Assembly (NCBI GenBank): GCA_031282525.1
Contig: JAITDN010000003.1
Span: forward strand, 248,001 to 312,000
DNA: 64,000 nt
Source: Candidatus Endomicrobiellum basalitermitum
GTDB taxonomy: Bacteria > Elusimicrobiota > Endomicrobiia > Endomicrobiales > Endomicrobiaceae
Direction: 5' to 3'
Part shown: positions 32,345 to 41,875 of the stretch, piece by piece
How positions within the stretch are numbered: the first letter of the stretch is position 1
Layout of the letters: each line of letters starts with the position of its first letter
Made by a program: the position numbers and the translations under genes
The notes under the pieces: model-generated
The model's input: only the letters and a program-made list of their open reading frames with translations
What the model was told of the DNA's origin: nothing
Databases searched by the model: none

Positions 32345-32854
32345 TCAGTGTATTTTATACTCCTGTATCAATGTATTTGCTAACAATCTTGTTGCAACAT
32401 TATTTAAAGTCACCTGCAAAATTTCACCATACAAATAGTATTTATGTCCATTTTTAACTTTAATTTCTTTTATAAGCCCTAAATCTTTAACAGCTTTCAC
32501 TACACTTTCAGATACTGTATCCGTAACACCCTTCTTATACCAAACTTCTATAACAGAAAAATCAAGATTCAATCTATCAGTTTCTTTTACATCAAAAGAT
32601 TCCGAAATAACTCTAGAACAACATTCCGTATCACACTGACGTATCACATAACTTTCCGTAATTTTATCAATCAGCACTTCAGAAGCTATCATCTCAGTCT
32701 CACTGAAACTCATATCTCCATCAACAACATATAACGGAGAATACTCTACTCTCGTTATATTTTCTATGCTAAGTCCGCAAATATCAGACAAAATATGTTC
32801 TCCTCGTAAATTTTTAAAACCTTTTTTTGTAAAGATTTCTATCTCAAACATCAT
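32345..32854 (-). CDS. purS: PurS subunit with two tandem PurS-like domains
   Basis: 169 aa, about twice a canonical PurS; both halves end in a PurS-like tail (LIDKITESYVI / LLANTLIQEYKIH); lies between purC and purL. Confidence 0.75.
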   Translation of the reverse strand: MMFEIEIFTKKGFKNLRGEHILSDICGLSIENITRVEYSPLYVVDGDMSFSETEMIASEVLIDKITESYVIRQCDTECCSRVISESFDVKETDRLNLDFSVIEVWYKKGVTDTVSESVVKAVKDLGLIKEIKVKNGHKYYLYGEILQVTLNNVATRLLANTLIQEYKIH

Positions 32855-33729
32855 AGATTTCTCCCAGTCAACTTCTTATACGCACTAATATATTTTTTCA
32901 TAGTTTTTTCAACAATATTTTCCGGAAGTTCTGGGGCGGGAGAAGACTTATCCCATCTCACATACTCAAGATAATCTCTCACATACTGTTTATCTAAACT
33001 GTCTTGAGGTTTCCCCTCTTCATACTTATCAGTCTCCCAAAATCTTGATGAATCAGGAGTAAAAATTTCATCTATCAATATTAGTTGATTGTCATAAAAA
33101 CCAAATTCTAATTTCGTATCCGCAACTATTATACCTTTTGTAAGAGAGTATTCTCTTACTTTCTCATACAAGTTAATCGAAATTTTTCTTAAACTTTCGG
33201 CGACGTCCTTTCCTACCCTTCTTATTGTTTCTACAAAAGAAATATTTTCATCGTGTTTTCCACCATCTTCCTTACTTGACGGAGTAAAAATAGGTTCTGG
33301 GAGTTTTGAAGATTCCTTAAGGCCTGCAGGAAGCTCTATTCCACATACAGTTTGAGACTTTTTATATTCCTTCCATCCAGAACCTGCAAGATATCCTCTA
33401 ACAATACACTCTATGTCCACTCTATTAGCCTTTTTTACTATCATTGACCTATCGCGTAAATATTCATATTGTTTAAGCCTTGTCGGAAAACTTTCAAAAT
33501 TCCCAGTAATAATATGGTTATGTACCACACTTTGAACAAAATCAAACCAAAACATTGAAAGTTTGTGAAGAATTTTACCCTTATTAGGAATTATCGTAGG
33601 AATAACATAATCAAAAGCTGAAATTCTATCAGAAGCAACAATTAAATAACTCTGTCCCAAATCATAGACATCTCTAACTTTACCCTTATGTATCAAAGGA
33701 AAACTCACAATATCTTCTCGATCACTCAT
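32851..33729 (-). CDS. purC: Phosphoribosylaminoimidazole-succinocarboxamide synthase
   Basis: HKGKVRDVYDLGQSYLIVASDRISAFDYVIPT. Confidence 0.97.
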   Translation of the reverse strand: MSDREDIVSFPLIHKGKVRDVYDLGQSYLIVASDRISAFDYVIPTIIPNKGKILHKLSMFWFDFVQSVVHNHIITGNFESFPTRLKQYEYLRDRSMIVKKANRVDIECIVRGYLAGSGWKEYKKSQTVCGIELPAGLKESSKLPEPIFTPSSKEDGGKHDENISFVETIRRVGKDVAESLRKISINLYEKVREYSLTKGIIVADTKLEFGFYDNQLILIDEIFTPDSSRFWETDKYEEGKPQDSLDKQYVRDYLEYVRWDKSSPAPELPENIVEKTMKKYISAYKKLTGRNL

Positions 33730-34079
33730 TCTATTTTCCTTCCCAAAAAAATATTATTTTATACCATAACAATCTCACAGATTATAATTTTTCTTATCAA
33801 TGGCCCCATCAATACTAACCATAAAACCGAAATATTACATCCACTCCATAAAAAAACTTTTTTATTTTTAACTTAATAATTAATTATATATACTTTTAAC
33901 CTAAAACTAAATACCTTTTTTAGTTTTATCAATTTATTCGATTAAAATCAACAATACAGGCAACACCACACATACCATTCATATAAGAAAGAATAAAAAA
34001 ACATCCAAGAAAATAGACGGACAAATATAAAATCTAAAAAGTAGAGGAACAATAAACGTTCTTAAGAAAGTAAATTCTT

Positions 34080-34838
34080 TTATAATGTAATAGTTATTGA
34101 AATTGGACAATGATCTGAGCCTAAAACAGAACTTTCTATGCCCGCAGACTCTAGATGTTTTAAAGAATGTTTTGATATAAAAAAGTAATCAATTCGCCAA
34201 CCTATATTTCTTGATCTTGCAGCAGTCTTATAATCCCACCACGTATAATTATTAGGCTCGTTATTAAAACACCTGAAAGTATCAATAAAACCCATTGAGA
34301 TAATATCATCAAGTTTTTCTCTCTCCTTCAACATAAAACCAGAGAATTTCTCATTTTCCTTAGGTCTTGCCAAATCTATTGGAAAATGTGCAGTATTATA
34401 ATCTCCACCTATAATTACTGTTTTATCTTTAAAACGTTTAAGATATTTAATTAAATAATCATAAAAATCTAATTTATATTTAAGACGTGTCTGCGACATC
34501 CCACCATTAGGAAAGTAAATATTAAAAAGTACGAAATCCCCAAAGTCAAGATAAATTACTCTACCTTCACTATCAAAAATGAAATTTCTGATACTTGTAT
34601 ACACAGATCTAGGTTCAATTTTCGACCATACAGCAACACCACTATAACCTTTTCTATCTGCAGAAGAACAGTAAAAATTATATCCATTGATTTCTTTTAC
34701 GTCTCTTGGAAATTGAGATTCATCGGCTTTCGTCTCCTGAATACATACAATGTCGGCATTATTACTTTTAAGCCAGTTGACAAAATCCTTTTTATATATT
34801 GCCCTTATGCCGTTTACATTCCATGAAACTATTCTCAT
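34080..34838 (-). CDS. xth: Exodeoxyribonuclease III
   Basis: MRIVSWNVNGIRAIYKKDF...CIQETKADESQFP...VLGSDHCPI. Confidence 0.96.
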   Translation of the reverse strand: MRIVSWNVNGIRAIYKKDFVNWLKSNNADIVCIQETKADESQFPRDVKEINGYNFYCSSADRKGYSGVAVWSKIEPRSVYTSIRNFIFDSEGRVIYLDFGDFVLFNIYFPNGGMSQTRLKYKLDFYDYLIKYLKRFKDKTVIIGGDYNTAHFPIDLARPKENEKFSGFMLKEREKLDDIISMGFIDTFRCFNNEPNNYTWWDYKTAARSRNIGWRIDYFFISKHSLKHLESAGIESSVLGSDHCPISITITL

Positions 34839-34993
34839 TAAAAATTTTTCCAAAACAAAAATTTTATGCTATGCAATTTTACCAGTTAAATATTTTAATA
34901 AATTCCCATTTTTAATTACAAAAAATCTTTCTCTCTTTCTTATGACACTCGCCATACATTTAATTTACTGAAAATTTGCAATGCACAAACATT

Positions 34994-35476
34994 CTAAAAT
35001 TTTGCGTTGGCAATTACCATCGTTGAGAAGTAACCAGTTTCAATAAAATTTATAAATCCGATTTGCACTCCATGTAAATCTTCAGTCATATTTACAAGTC
35101 CAAATTGAAATCCCCTAACTGATTTCGCTTTATTAAAAAATCCGCATTGTAAACCGCTGATTTCACTTGAGTTTAAATTTATTACTCCAGCCTGAACTCC
35201 TGCAAACGATTTCGTAAGTATTATCGGACTTACTTGTATTCCTAAACCTTCATCAATCCTTGAAAAAATAAAATTCAACGATAAACCCTTTATTTTGTAA
35301 GTGTAAGAACTTATACCTATCTCTAAACCGTCTACCACATCATTTTTTTCGGGTACAGCTATTTTATCCAACAGAGAAAACTTAACTGGAGTTCCTGGGA
35401 TCTCAGCAAAAGAGACACTCGCAATTAACACATACACTACTAATACTAACAATACTCTTTTCATCATTATTCCCAC
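34994..35476 (-). CDS. Secreted/surface repeat protein (LA_2272-like GxQxGxxN repeats)
   Basis: Signal peptide MKRVLLVLVVYVLIASVSFA; repeats GVQAGVINLNSSEIS / GLQCGFFNKAKSVR / GFQFGLVNMTEDLH / GVQIGFIN. Confidence 0.65.
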   Translation of the reverse strand: MGIMMKRVLLVLVVYVLIASVSFAEIPGTPVKFSLLDKIAVPEKNDVVDGLEIGISSYTYKIKGLSLNFIFSRIDEGLGIQVSPIILTKSFAGVQAGVINLNSSEISGLQCGFFNKAKSVRGFQFGLVNMTEDLHGVQIGFINFIETGYFSTMVIANAKF

Positions 35477-35481
35477 ATAAA

Positions 35482-36063
35482 TTAACTAATTAAAAATTTA
35501 ACAGCGTCTACCTTAAGTTTGGCAAACCCGTTTCCTTTTTTTGCACTTACTACAAATATTTTTGACTTGTCAGTATCAAAATACTCCGCTATTTTGAGTT
35601 GTATTACATTTTCACTAATGTTTTGAGGCACTTTATCGCATTTATTTGCTATAATTTTAAATTGGATGCCCGACTTGTCAAGCCAACTAGCCAGATTGAA
35701 GTCTAGTTCGGTGGGTCCTATAAAAGCGTCAATAATAATATAAACAATTTTCTTACTCTTTCTTTGAACTAAATAACTCTCTATCATTTTATTCCAAAGA
35801 TCTTTTTCATATCTACTTACTCTTGCAAACCCATATCCCGGCAAATCAACTATCCATTTGCCTATAGAAACGCTATAAATATTTATATTTTTTGTTCTAC
35901 CAGGAGTTTTTGATATCCTCGCTAAATTTCTTTGCAAGCATAAAGCATTTATAATACTACTTTTCCCAACATTAGATCTTCCAGAAATAACAACTTCCGC
36001 AGAACTATTAGGTAGAGAATTCACTTTCAGAACACTTTTAAAAAATACAGTTTTTTCTAACAT
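35482..36063 (-). CDS. engB: Ribosome biogenesis GTP-binding protein
   Basis: VISGRSNVGKSSIINALC...TPGRTKNINIY...IVDLPGYGFARVS...IIANKCDKV. Confidence 0.97.
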   Translation of the reverse strand: MLEKTVFFKSVLKVNSLPNSSAEVVISGRSNVGKSSIINALCLQRNLARISKTPGRTKNINIYSVSIGKWIVDLPGYGFARVSRYEKDLWNKMIESYLVQRKSKKIVYIIIDAFIGPTELDFNLASWLDKSGIQFKIIANKCDKVPQNISENVIQLKIAEYFDTDKSKIFVVSAKKGNGFAKLKVDAVKFLIS

Positions 36064-36070
36064 CTTTTAT

Positions 36071-36781
36071 TTAGTCTTTTAGCTTTGAAAGAAATCTCAA
36101 CACTTCAATATAAAGCCAAATAAGTGTTATCATAAGACAAAAACCACAATACCATTCCATATATTTAGGAGAATTATGATTTACAGCATCTTCAATTAAA
36201 TCAAAATCAATAACAAGATTCAATGATGCAATAGCAACAATCGCAAAACTTATAATAATACCCAAAATTGATGAATTGTGAATATATGGAAAATTCCCAA
36301 GTCTAAAGACATTCAAAATTAAATCGGCAATATAAACTAAAAATATAGCAAGTGTTGAAATTACTACAATTTTTTTAAATCTAGAAGTAGCTTTGAGTGT
36401 ACCAGCCCTGTATAAAGCAAGCATGCAAAATAAAACACAGATTGTTAAAAGAACAGAATTTATTACAATACCTGGACACAATCTCTCAAAATGCAAAGAA
36501 AATATTCCCAAGATAAGTCCTTCACATATAGCATAAAGCGGTGTCAAATACGGCGTCAATGTCTTTTTTAATAATGAAACAAAAGCTAAACTCAAAGCTC
36601 CAATTAGTATCGGGAAAAACAACGGTACCGTAATACTAGGATTTGTCCAAGAATAAAATGCACTTGCCACAAGAAAAATCCATAGAATTATACTTTTGTT
36701 TATCGTTCCAGACAATGTCATAACTTCACTGTTTCCTATAGATGCACAAAAGACACTAGTTTTCAAAAGTGGATTACTCAT
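36071..36781 (-). CDS. Bax inhibitor-1/YccA family membrane protein
   Basis: MTLSGTINKSIILWIFLVASAFYSW, about 7 TM segments. Confidence 0.88.
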   Translation of the reverse strand: MSNPLLKTSVFCASIGNSEVMTLSGTINKSIILWIFLVASAFYSWTNPSITVPLFFPILIGALSLAFVSLLKKTLTPYLTPLYAICEGLILGIFSLHFERLCPGIVINSVLLTICVLFCMLALYRAGTLKATSRFKKIVVISTLAIFLVYIADLILNVFRLGNFPYIHNSSILGIIISFAIVAIASLNLVIDFDLIEDAVNHNSPKYMEWYCGFCLMITLIWLYIEVLRFLSKLKD

Positions 36782-37232
36782 TCACTCCCCCCCCTCCCTT
36801 TTTTTAATTAAATCGTAAGCTAGACTAATAAATTTCCTTTGACTTATAAAATAAAGCAAACTTAATACTTGCTTTAAACCAAACCCCATCCCAATTTTAA
36901 TATTTCAATCTTGTCAAAATTCAAAGCATCCTCTAATGCAAGAGCAAGAAAACATACAGAATGTTTTTCAACTCCACTGCTTTTAAACTACTAAGAGGAT
37001 TTTTAATCACATGAATATCTTCCTGTATAAAATTCTCAATAAATTTAACTTTATTTATCCCAGTTTCTTCAAAAATTTCTCTAGTCGCAGTCTCAAATTC
37101 ACTCTCGCCTTTTTCAACATGACCCTTTGGGAATCCCCACAATCTACTTCTTTTTGAATTCACAAGCAAAAACACAGGTTCACAATTTCGCATCTTATAA
37201 ACCATCGTACTACAGGAAAACTCTTTAAACAT
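36782..37232 (-). pseudogene. Nudix (MutT/Ap4A-type) hydrolase, frameshifted
   Basis: Intact GFPKGHVEKGESEFETATREIFEETGI in frame 1; C-terminus continues in two other frames: VEKHSVCFLALALEDALNFDKIEILKLGW then FGLKQVLSLLYFISQRKFISLAYDLIKKR. Confidence 0.82.
36787..36794 (-). repeat. Poly-G (8) tract in the Shine-Dalgarno position of the YccA-family gene
   Basis: GGGAGGGGGGGG AGTGA ATG on minus strand. Confidence 0.85.
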
Positions 37233-37332
37233 TTACAACTCTATTTTTTACTGTTAAAATTTAAAATATACATCACCATATTGTTTAATCAAATCATTTA
37301 ATTTTATTCTTTTTTAGATTATTTCATTTTAT

Positions 37333-38405
37333 TCAATGTTTTGCAATTAATCTCCTTCTCATTAAATCCAAAACTGTATTAACAATTTTTTTTTCTTATT
37401 TCTCTCCTTGTACCATTAAAGTTGAATTTAAAGCTTTCAGTTTTATTTTTATCAGCAAAACCTACATATACAAGCCCTACTGGTTTTTATTTAGTATTTC
37501 TATGAGGTCCAGTAATACCAGTCGTCGAAAAAGCATAATCACTACCTGAAAGTCTCAAAATACCCTCTACCATTTCTTTGGCAGTTTCACTACTCACAGC
37601 TCCATAATTCACCAAAGTTTTTTCTTTTACATTAAGCAACTTCATTTTTAAATTGTTTGAATATACACAATAACAGAACCTTTAAAGTACGAAGAACTAC
37701 CTGAAACATTTGTAACTGCTGCCGCTATCATTCCCCCACTGCATGATTCTGCAAAAGAAATCGTTTTTTTATTCTCAAGTAAAAGACGACCTGTAACAAA
37801 TTCAATTGTATCCCCATCAAAGCCAAAAATATTATCTTTTAAAACATCGGCAAATTTGAGTTTTAAATCGTTTATTGCCTTATTGACAAAAACTTCACTT
37901 GAGGCGGAGACTGAAAGTTTAATATCTACAACTAACTCATCTGTAAGAATATCGAATTTTACAGATTCTAAACCACTAAATTTAATTTCTTTCATAACAG
38001 ATTTTGTAATTTCTTCAACAGCAGATTCTGCAATAGCAAACACGTGTAAAACTACATTTCTCTTTATATTTTTAGAGTAATTTTTTAGAAACGGCAAAAA
38101 GCTCTCTTCAAGCACTGATCCCATCTCCCTAGATGAACCTGGAAGTAAGAATAAAGTTTTGCTAAATTTTTCCACATTATCTTCAAATTCAAAATGCAAC
38201 ATTTGTCCAGGCAATGTAAGATCTAATCCACCCAACAGCAATAACAATCAAAAGCTTTTCTAAATTTTTGGAACAAATCTTATTTTTTTTATTACTAATA
38301 TCAACAGTAGATACTAATCCAAGTCCCACCACAAGAAGTTGTAAACATATTATAGGCACTTTCTTAGCAAGAAACCCAATGCCAGTACAAATACTCAATT
38401 TTCAT
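37333..38405 (-). pseudogene. cinA: CinA/PncC (competence/damage-inducible, NMN amidohydrolase) pseudogene
   Basis: Fragments in several frames: FLAKKVPIICLQLLVVG; TLFLLPGSSREMGSVLEESFLPFLK; ISFAESCSGGMIAAAVTNVSGSSSYFKGSVIVY then (frameshift) SNNLKMKLLNVKEKTLVNYGAVSSETAKEMVEGILRLSGSDYAFSTTGITGPHRNTK*KPVGLVYVGFADKNKTESF. Confidence 0.9.
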
Positions 38406-38452
38406 ATTTTAAAACCTACAAAAATATCTACTGCTTCACTTAGATTTTTAAG

Positions 38453-38527
38453 GGTGGCTGACGGGAATTGAACCCGCAACCTTCGGCTTCACAAACCGAC
38501 GCTCTAACCAATTGAGCTACAACCACC
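38453..38527 (-). tRNA. tRNA-His (anticodon GUG, with G-1)
   Basis: G GTGGTTG TA GCTC AATTGGTTA GAGC G TCGGTTTGTGAAGCCGA AGGTT GCGGGTTCAATTCCCGT CAGCCAC C. Confidence 0.94.
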
Positions 38528-38539
38528 AATTAGAAGAAA

Positions 38540-38613
38540 CGTCTCCGGCGTGAGTTGAACACGCAACCTACTGCTTAGAAGGCAGTTGCTCTATCCAATT
38601 GAGCTACGGAGAC
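38540..38613 (-). tRNA. tRNA-Arg (anticodon UCU)
   Basis: GTCTCCG TA GCTC AATTGGATA GAGC A ACTGCCTTCTAAGCAGT AGGTT GCGTGTTCAACTCACGC CGGAGAC G. Confidence 0.94.
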
Positions 38614-38829
38614 AATAAATTAACTACGTATCTTAACAAAACCTCTTCACCGCGTCAATAAATAAATATTAAATATGCAAAAAAACTTTAAAACAAAATA
38701 TAACCTAATAATTCATTTTTCACCACTTTTTAATTAATTTTAATATCTCTTTATATACCCCCTTCTTGATCTTGAATATTACCTTTTATTTAAATAAGCC
38801 ATAGAGGAATTCTTATGAGACGCACAGTA

Positions 38830-41454
38830 TTAATTTATATATCTTTTTTTGAATTCCAACCCACTTATATCTTTGCTTGTTTTATCCAATTTTGTCACAT
38901 CTACAATTATATTATCACCCTCTTTAAATTTTCCAGAAATAAGTTGAGAAGAAAGAGGATTTAATAAATAAGTTTGTATGGCTCTTTTTAATGGTCTTGC
39001 TCCAAAAGTGGGATCATACCCTTTTAACGATATAAAATCCTTAGCTTTATTAGTAAGTTCTATGTGGATATTTTTTTTAACAAGACGGGATTCAAAGAAC
39101 TTAATTTGTATATCAATAATTTTATTCAACTCCTGTTCACTTAAATTTTGGAATATGATTATCTCATCTATCCTATTTAAGAATTCAGGTTTAAAGTAAT
39201 TGTGAAGCTCCTGCGTAACCTTATTTTTTATTCTACCGAAGTCGTCATAACCTTGAATATATTGTGACCCTATATTTGAAGTCATTATAATAACAGTATT
39301 TTTAAAATCAACAGTTCTTCCATGTCCATCTGTAAGTCTCCCATCGTCAAATATCTGTAACATGACATTGAACACCTCAGGACTCGCTTTCTCAATTTCG
39401 TCAAACAAAACCACACAGTATGGTCGCCTTCTCACAACCTCAGTTAATTGCCCTCCATCTTCAAAACCTACATATCCCGGAGGAGCACCTATAAGACGAG
39501 AAACACTGTGTTTTTCCATACATTCGGACATATCAATTCTAACTATATTTTTCTCATCATCAAATAACAATTCAGCAAGCGCCTTTGCCAGTTCTGTCTT
39601 ACCAACACCCGTAGGACCCAAAAATAAAAATGAACCTATAGGCTTACTAGGATCTGAAAGCCCAGAACGAGAACGACGTACCGCGTTCGCTATTGCAGAT
39701 ATTGCTTCATTCTGACCGATAACTCTTTCATGTAGTTTATCTTCCATTTTAAGAAGTTTCTGCATTTCACTTTCTATCATACGACTAACTGGTATACCTG
39801 TCCAATTACTTACCACCTCAGCAATATCTTCCTCATCAACTTCCTCTTTTAACATCTTCTTTTTTTTCTGTAGTTCAAGAAGCTTTTTATTTCCCTCTTC
39901 AAGACTCTTTTGTACATATGGAATTTTTCCATAGCGAATCTCGGCAACGGCACTCAAATCACCAATTCTTTCAGCTTTTTGTTCCTCAGTCTTCATATTT
40001 TCAAGGGAGGCTTTTAAATTTCTTATATTAGATATTGCTTCTTTTTCTTTTTCCCAGTGAACTTTCATTTCTCCAGAACTTTGTTTCAACCTATCTATCT
40101 CCGTTTCCATATTTTCAAGACGTTCCTTTGAAGCAATGTCTGTCTCTTTTTTTACAGCCTGTCTTTCAATTTCAATTTGCCTAATTTTCCGCTCTATAAT
40201 ATCAAGCTCTGTGGGCATAGAATCTATTTCTATTCTCAATTTACTCGCAGATTCATCAACCAAATCTATAGCTTTGTCCGGTAGATACCTATCTGTTATA
40301 TATCTTGCACTCAAAGTTGAAGCAGCAACTAACGCTGAATCTTTTATTTTTACACCGTGATGCACTTCATATTTTTCCTTTATACCCCTCAAAATCGTAA
40401 TAGTATCCTCAATTGACGGTTCACCAGCAAAGATAGGTTGAAATCTCCTCTCTAAAGCCACATCTTTCTCTATATACTTTCTGTATTCACTAAGAGTAGT
40501 TGCTCCTACAAGTTTAAGTTCGCCACGTGCAAGCATAGGCTTTAACATATTTGCAGCATCAACCGCACCTTCGGCAGAACCAGTACCAACTATCGTATGT
40601 AATTCGTCAATAAAAAGAATAATCATTCCTTGGGCCGAACAAATTTCTTTGAGAACCGCTTTAAGTCTGTCTTCAAACTCCCCTCTATATTTCGCACCAG
40701 CTATTAGTGCTCCTAAATCTAAAGCTATAACCTTCTTATCCCTTAAACTTTCAGGAACATCCATAGAAACTATGCGTTGCGCCAATCCTTCTACTATCGC
40801 CGTCTTACCAACACCTGGTTCACCTATAATAACAGGATTGTTTTTTGTCCTTCTAGATAAAACTTGAACACATCTGCGAATTTCATTATCTCTCCCTATA
40901 ACAGGGTCAAGCTTTCCAAGTCTAGCTAAGTCAGTTAGATTCCTCCCATACTTCTCTAAAGCTTGGTATTTATCCTCAGGATTTTGATCTATAACCCTTT
41001 GTTCGCCTCTTATACCTATAAGAGCTTTTAAAACAATATCTTTTGTGATTCCATGTTTCTTTAATATCTTTGACGCATTTTCAAAATTATCTTCGATTAT
41101 AGCTATAAGAATATGTTCTGTAGATACAAAATCGTCTTTTAAACTTTTTGCCGTTTTTTCCGAATTATTTAAAATTTTGTTCAAATTCTGTGATAAAAAT
41201 AAATTTCCACCTAAAACTTTTGGTTTCTTCTCAATTTCTAAAAGTAAATCTTTAGAAATATCCGCAACTAGAGGATCTTCTCTACCAGGCAATGCTGTTT
41301 TCCTTATTATTGCCCCGACTGTTCCATCTTGTTGTTTAATTAAAACATACAAAATATGCTCGCAAGTAATTTCTTGATTACCGTATTCAGACGCTACATT
41401 TTGTGCATCTACCAAAGCCTCTTGTGATTTAACTGTAAACCTAGAAAGATTCAT
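38830..41454 (-). CDS. clpB: ATP-dependent chaperone ClpB (ORF extends to 41505)
   Basis: [18 protein letters not shown]...[17 protein letters not shown]...[20 protein letters not shown]...[17 protein letters not shown]. Confidence 0.97.
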   Translation of the reverse strand: MNLSRFTVKSQEALVDAQNVASEYGNQEITCEHILYVLIKQQDGTVGAIIRKTALPGREDPLVADISKDLLLEIEKKPKVLGGNLFLSQNLNKILNNSEKTAKSLKDDFVSTEHILIAIIEDNFENASKILKKHGITKDIVLKALIGIRGEQRVIDQNPEDKYQALEKYGRNLTDLARLGKLDPVIGRDNEIRRCVQVLSRRTKNNPVIIGEPGVGKTAIVEGLAQRIVSMDVPESLRDKKVIALDLGALIAGAKYRGEFEDRLKAVLKEICSAQGMIILFIDELHTIVGTGSAEGAVDAANMLKPMLARGELKLVGATTLSEYRKYIEKDVALERRFQPIFAGEPSIEDTITILRGIKEKYEVHHGVKIKDSALVAASTLSARYITDRYLPDKAIDLVDESASKLRIEIDSMPTELDIIERKIRQIEIERQAVKKETDIASKERLENMETEIDRLKQSSGEMKVHWEKEKEAISNIRNLKASLENMKTEEQKAERIGDLSAVAEIRYGKIPYVQKSLEEGNKKLLELQKKKKMLKEEVDEEDIAEVVSNWTGIPVSRMIESEMQKLLKMEDKLHERVIGQNEAISAIANAVRRSRSGLSDPSKPIGSFLFLGPTGVGKTELAKALAELLFDDEKNIVRIDMSECMEKHSVSRLIGAPPGYVGFEDGGQLTEVVRRRPYCVVLFDEIEKASPEVFNVMLQIFDDGRLTDGHGRTVDFKNTVIIMTSNIGSQYIQGYDDFGRIKNKVTQELHNYFKPEFLNRIDEIIIFQNLSEQELNKIIDIQIKFFESRLVKKNIHIELTNKAKDFISLKGYDPTFGARPLKRAIQTYLLNPLSSQLISGKFKEGDNIIVDVTKLDKTSKDISGLEFKKRYIN

Positions 41455-41875
41455 ACCAAACCTCCTCTTCTTTACTTTGCTGACACCAACCTGTAAGTCA
41501 AACATAAGTTTGCTTTCTACAAACGCTCTAACTCTTGTAACCTACTATCTATTATCTGCAAATCTATTTTTTGGAAGCATATTTTCATTAAGTAATAAAT
41601 TGCTAGTATAAAAAACAGATATACGAGATATTTTACCATAAACTATAATTGTAAGTAATTCCTAAGTTAAAATATATACTATTGACTATTTTATCAAAAT
41701 AAAACACAAAATATTCTAGACTTTAAATTATCAAATTTTTCTTTAGTTAAATTGTCTTTTACTTTAATCCAATAGTCTCTTTATGATAAAAAATAGATCC
41801 ATAGATTGTACAAATAAGAATCAAACAAAAGGTCGGGTCGGTACAAAAATATACTACTCTATTTCTATATTCTCA

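Noticed and set aside
38189-38398. 69-aa minus-strand ORF as an independent gene
   Set aside because: It reads as an N-terminal/middle fragment of the cinA pseudogene.
41506-41875. Gap between mfd and clpB with coding-like snippets (YWIKVKDNLTKEKFDNLKSRIFCVLF)
   Set aside because: Considered a surA/ppiC remnant by gene-order analogy, but no motif supports it.
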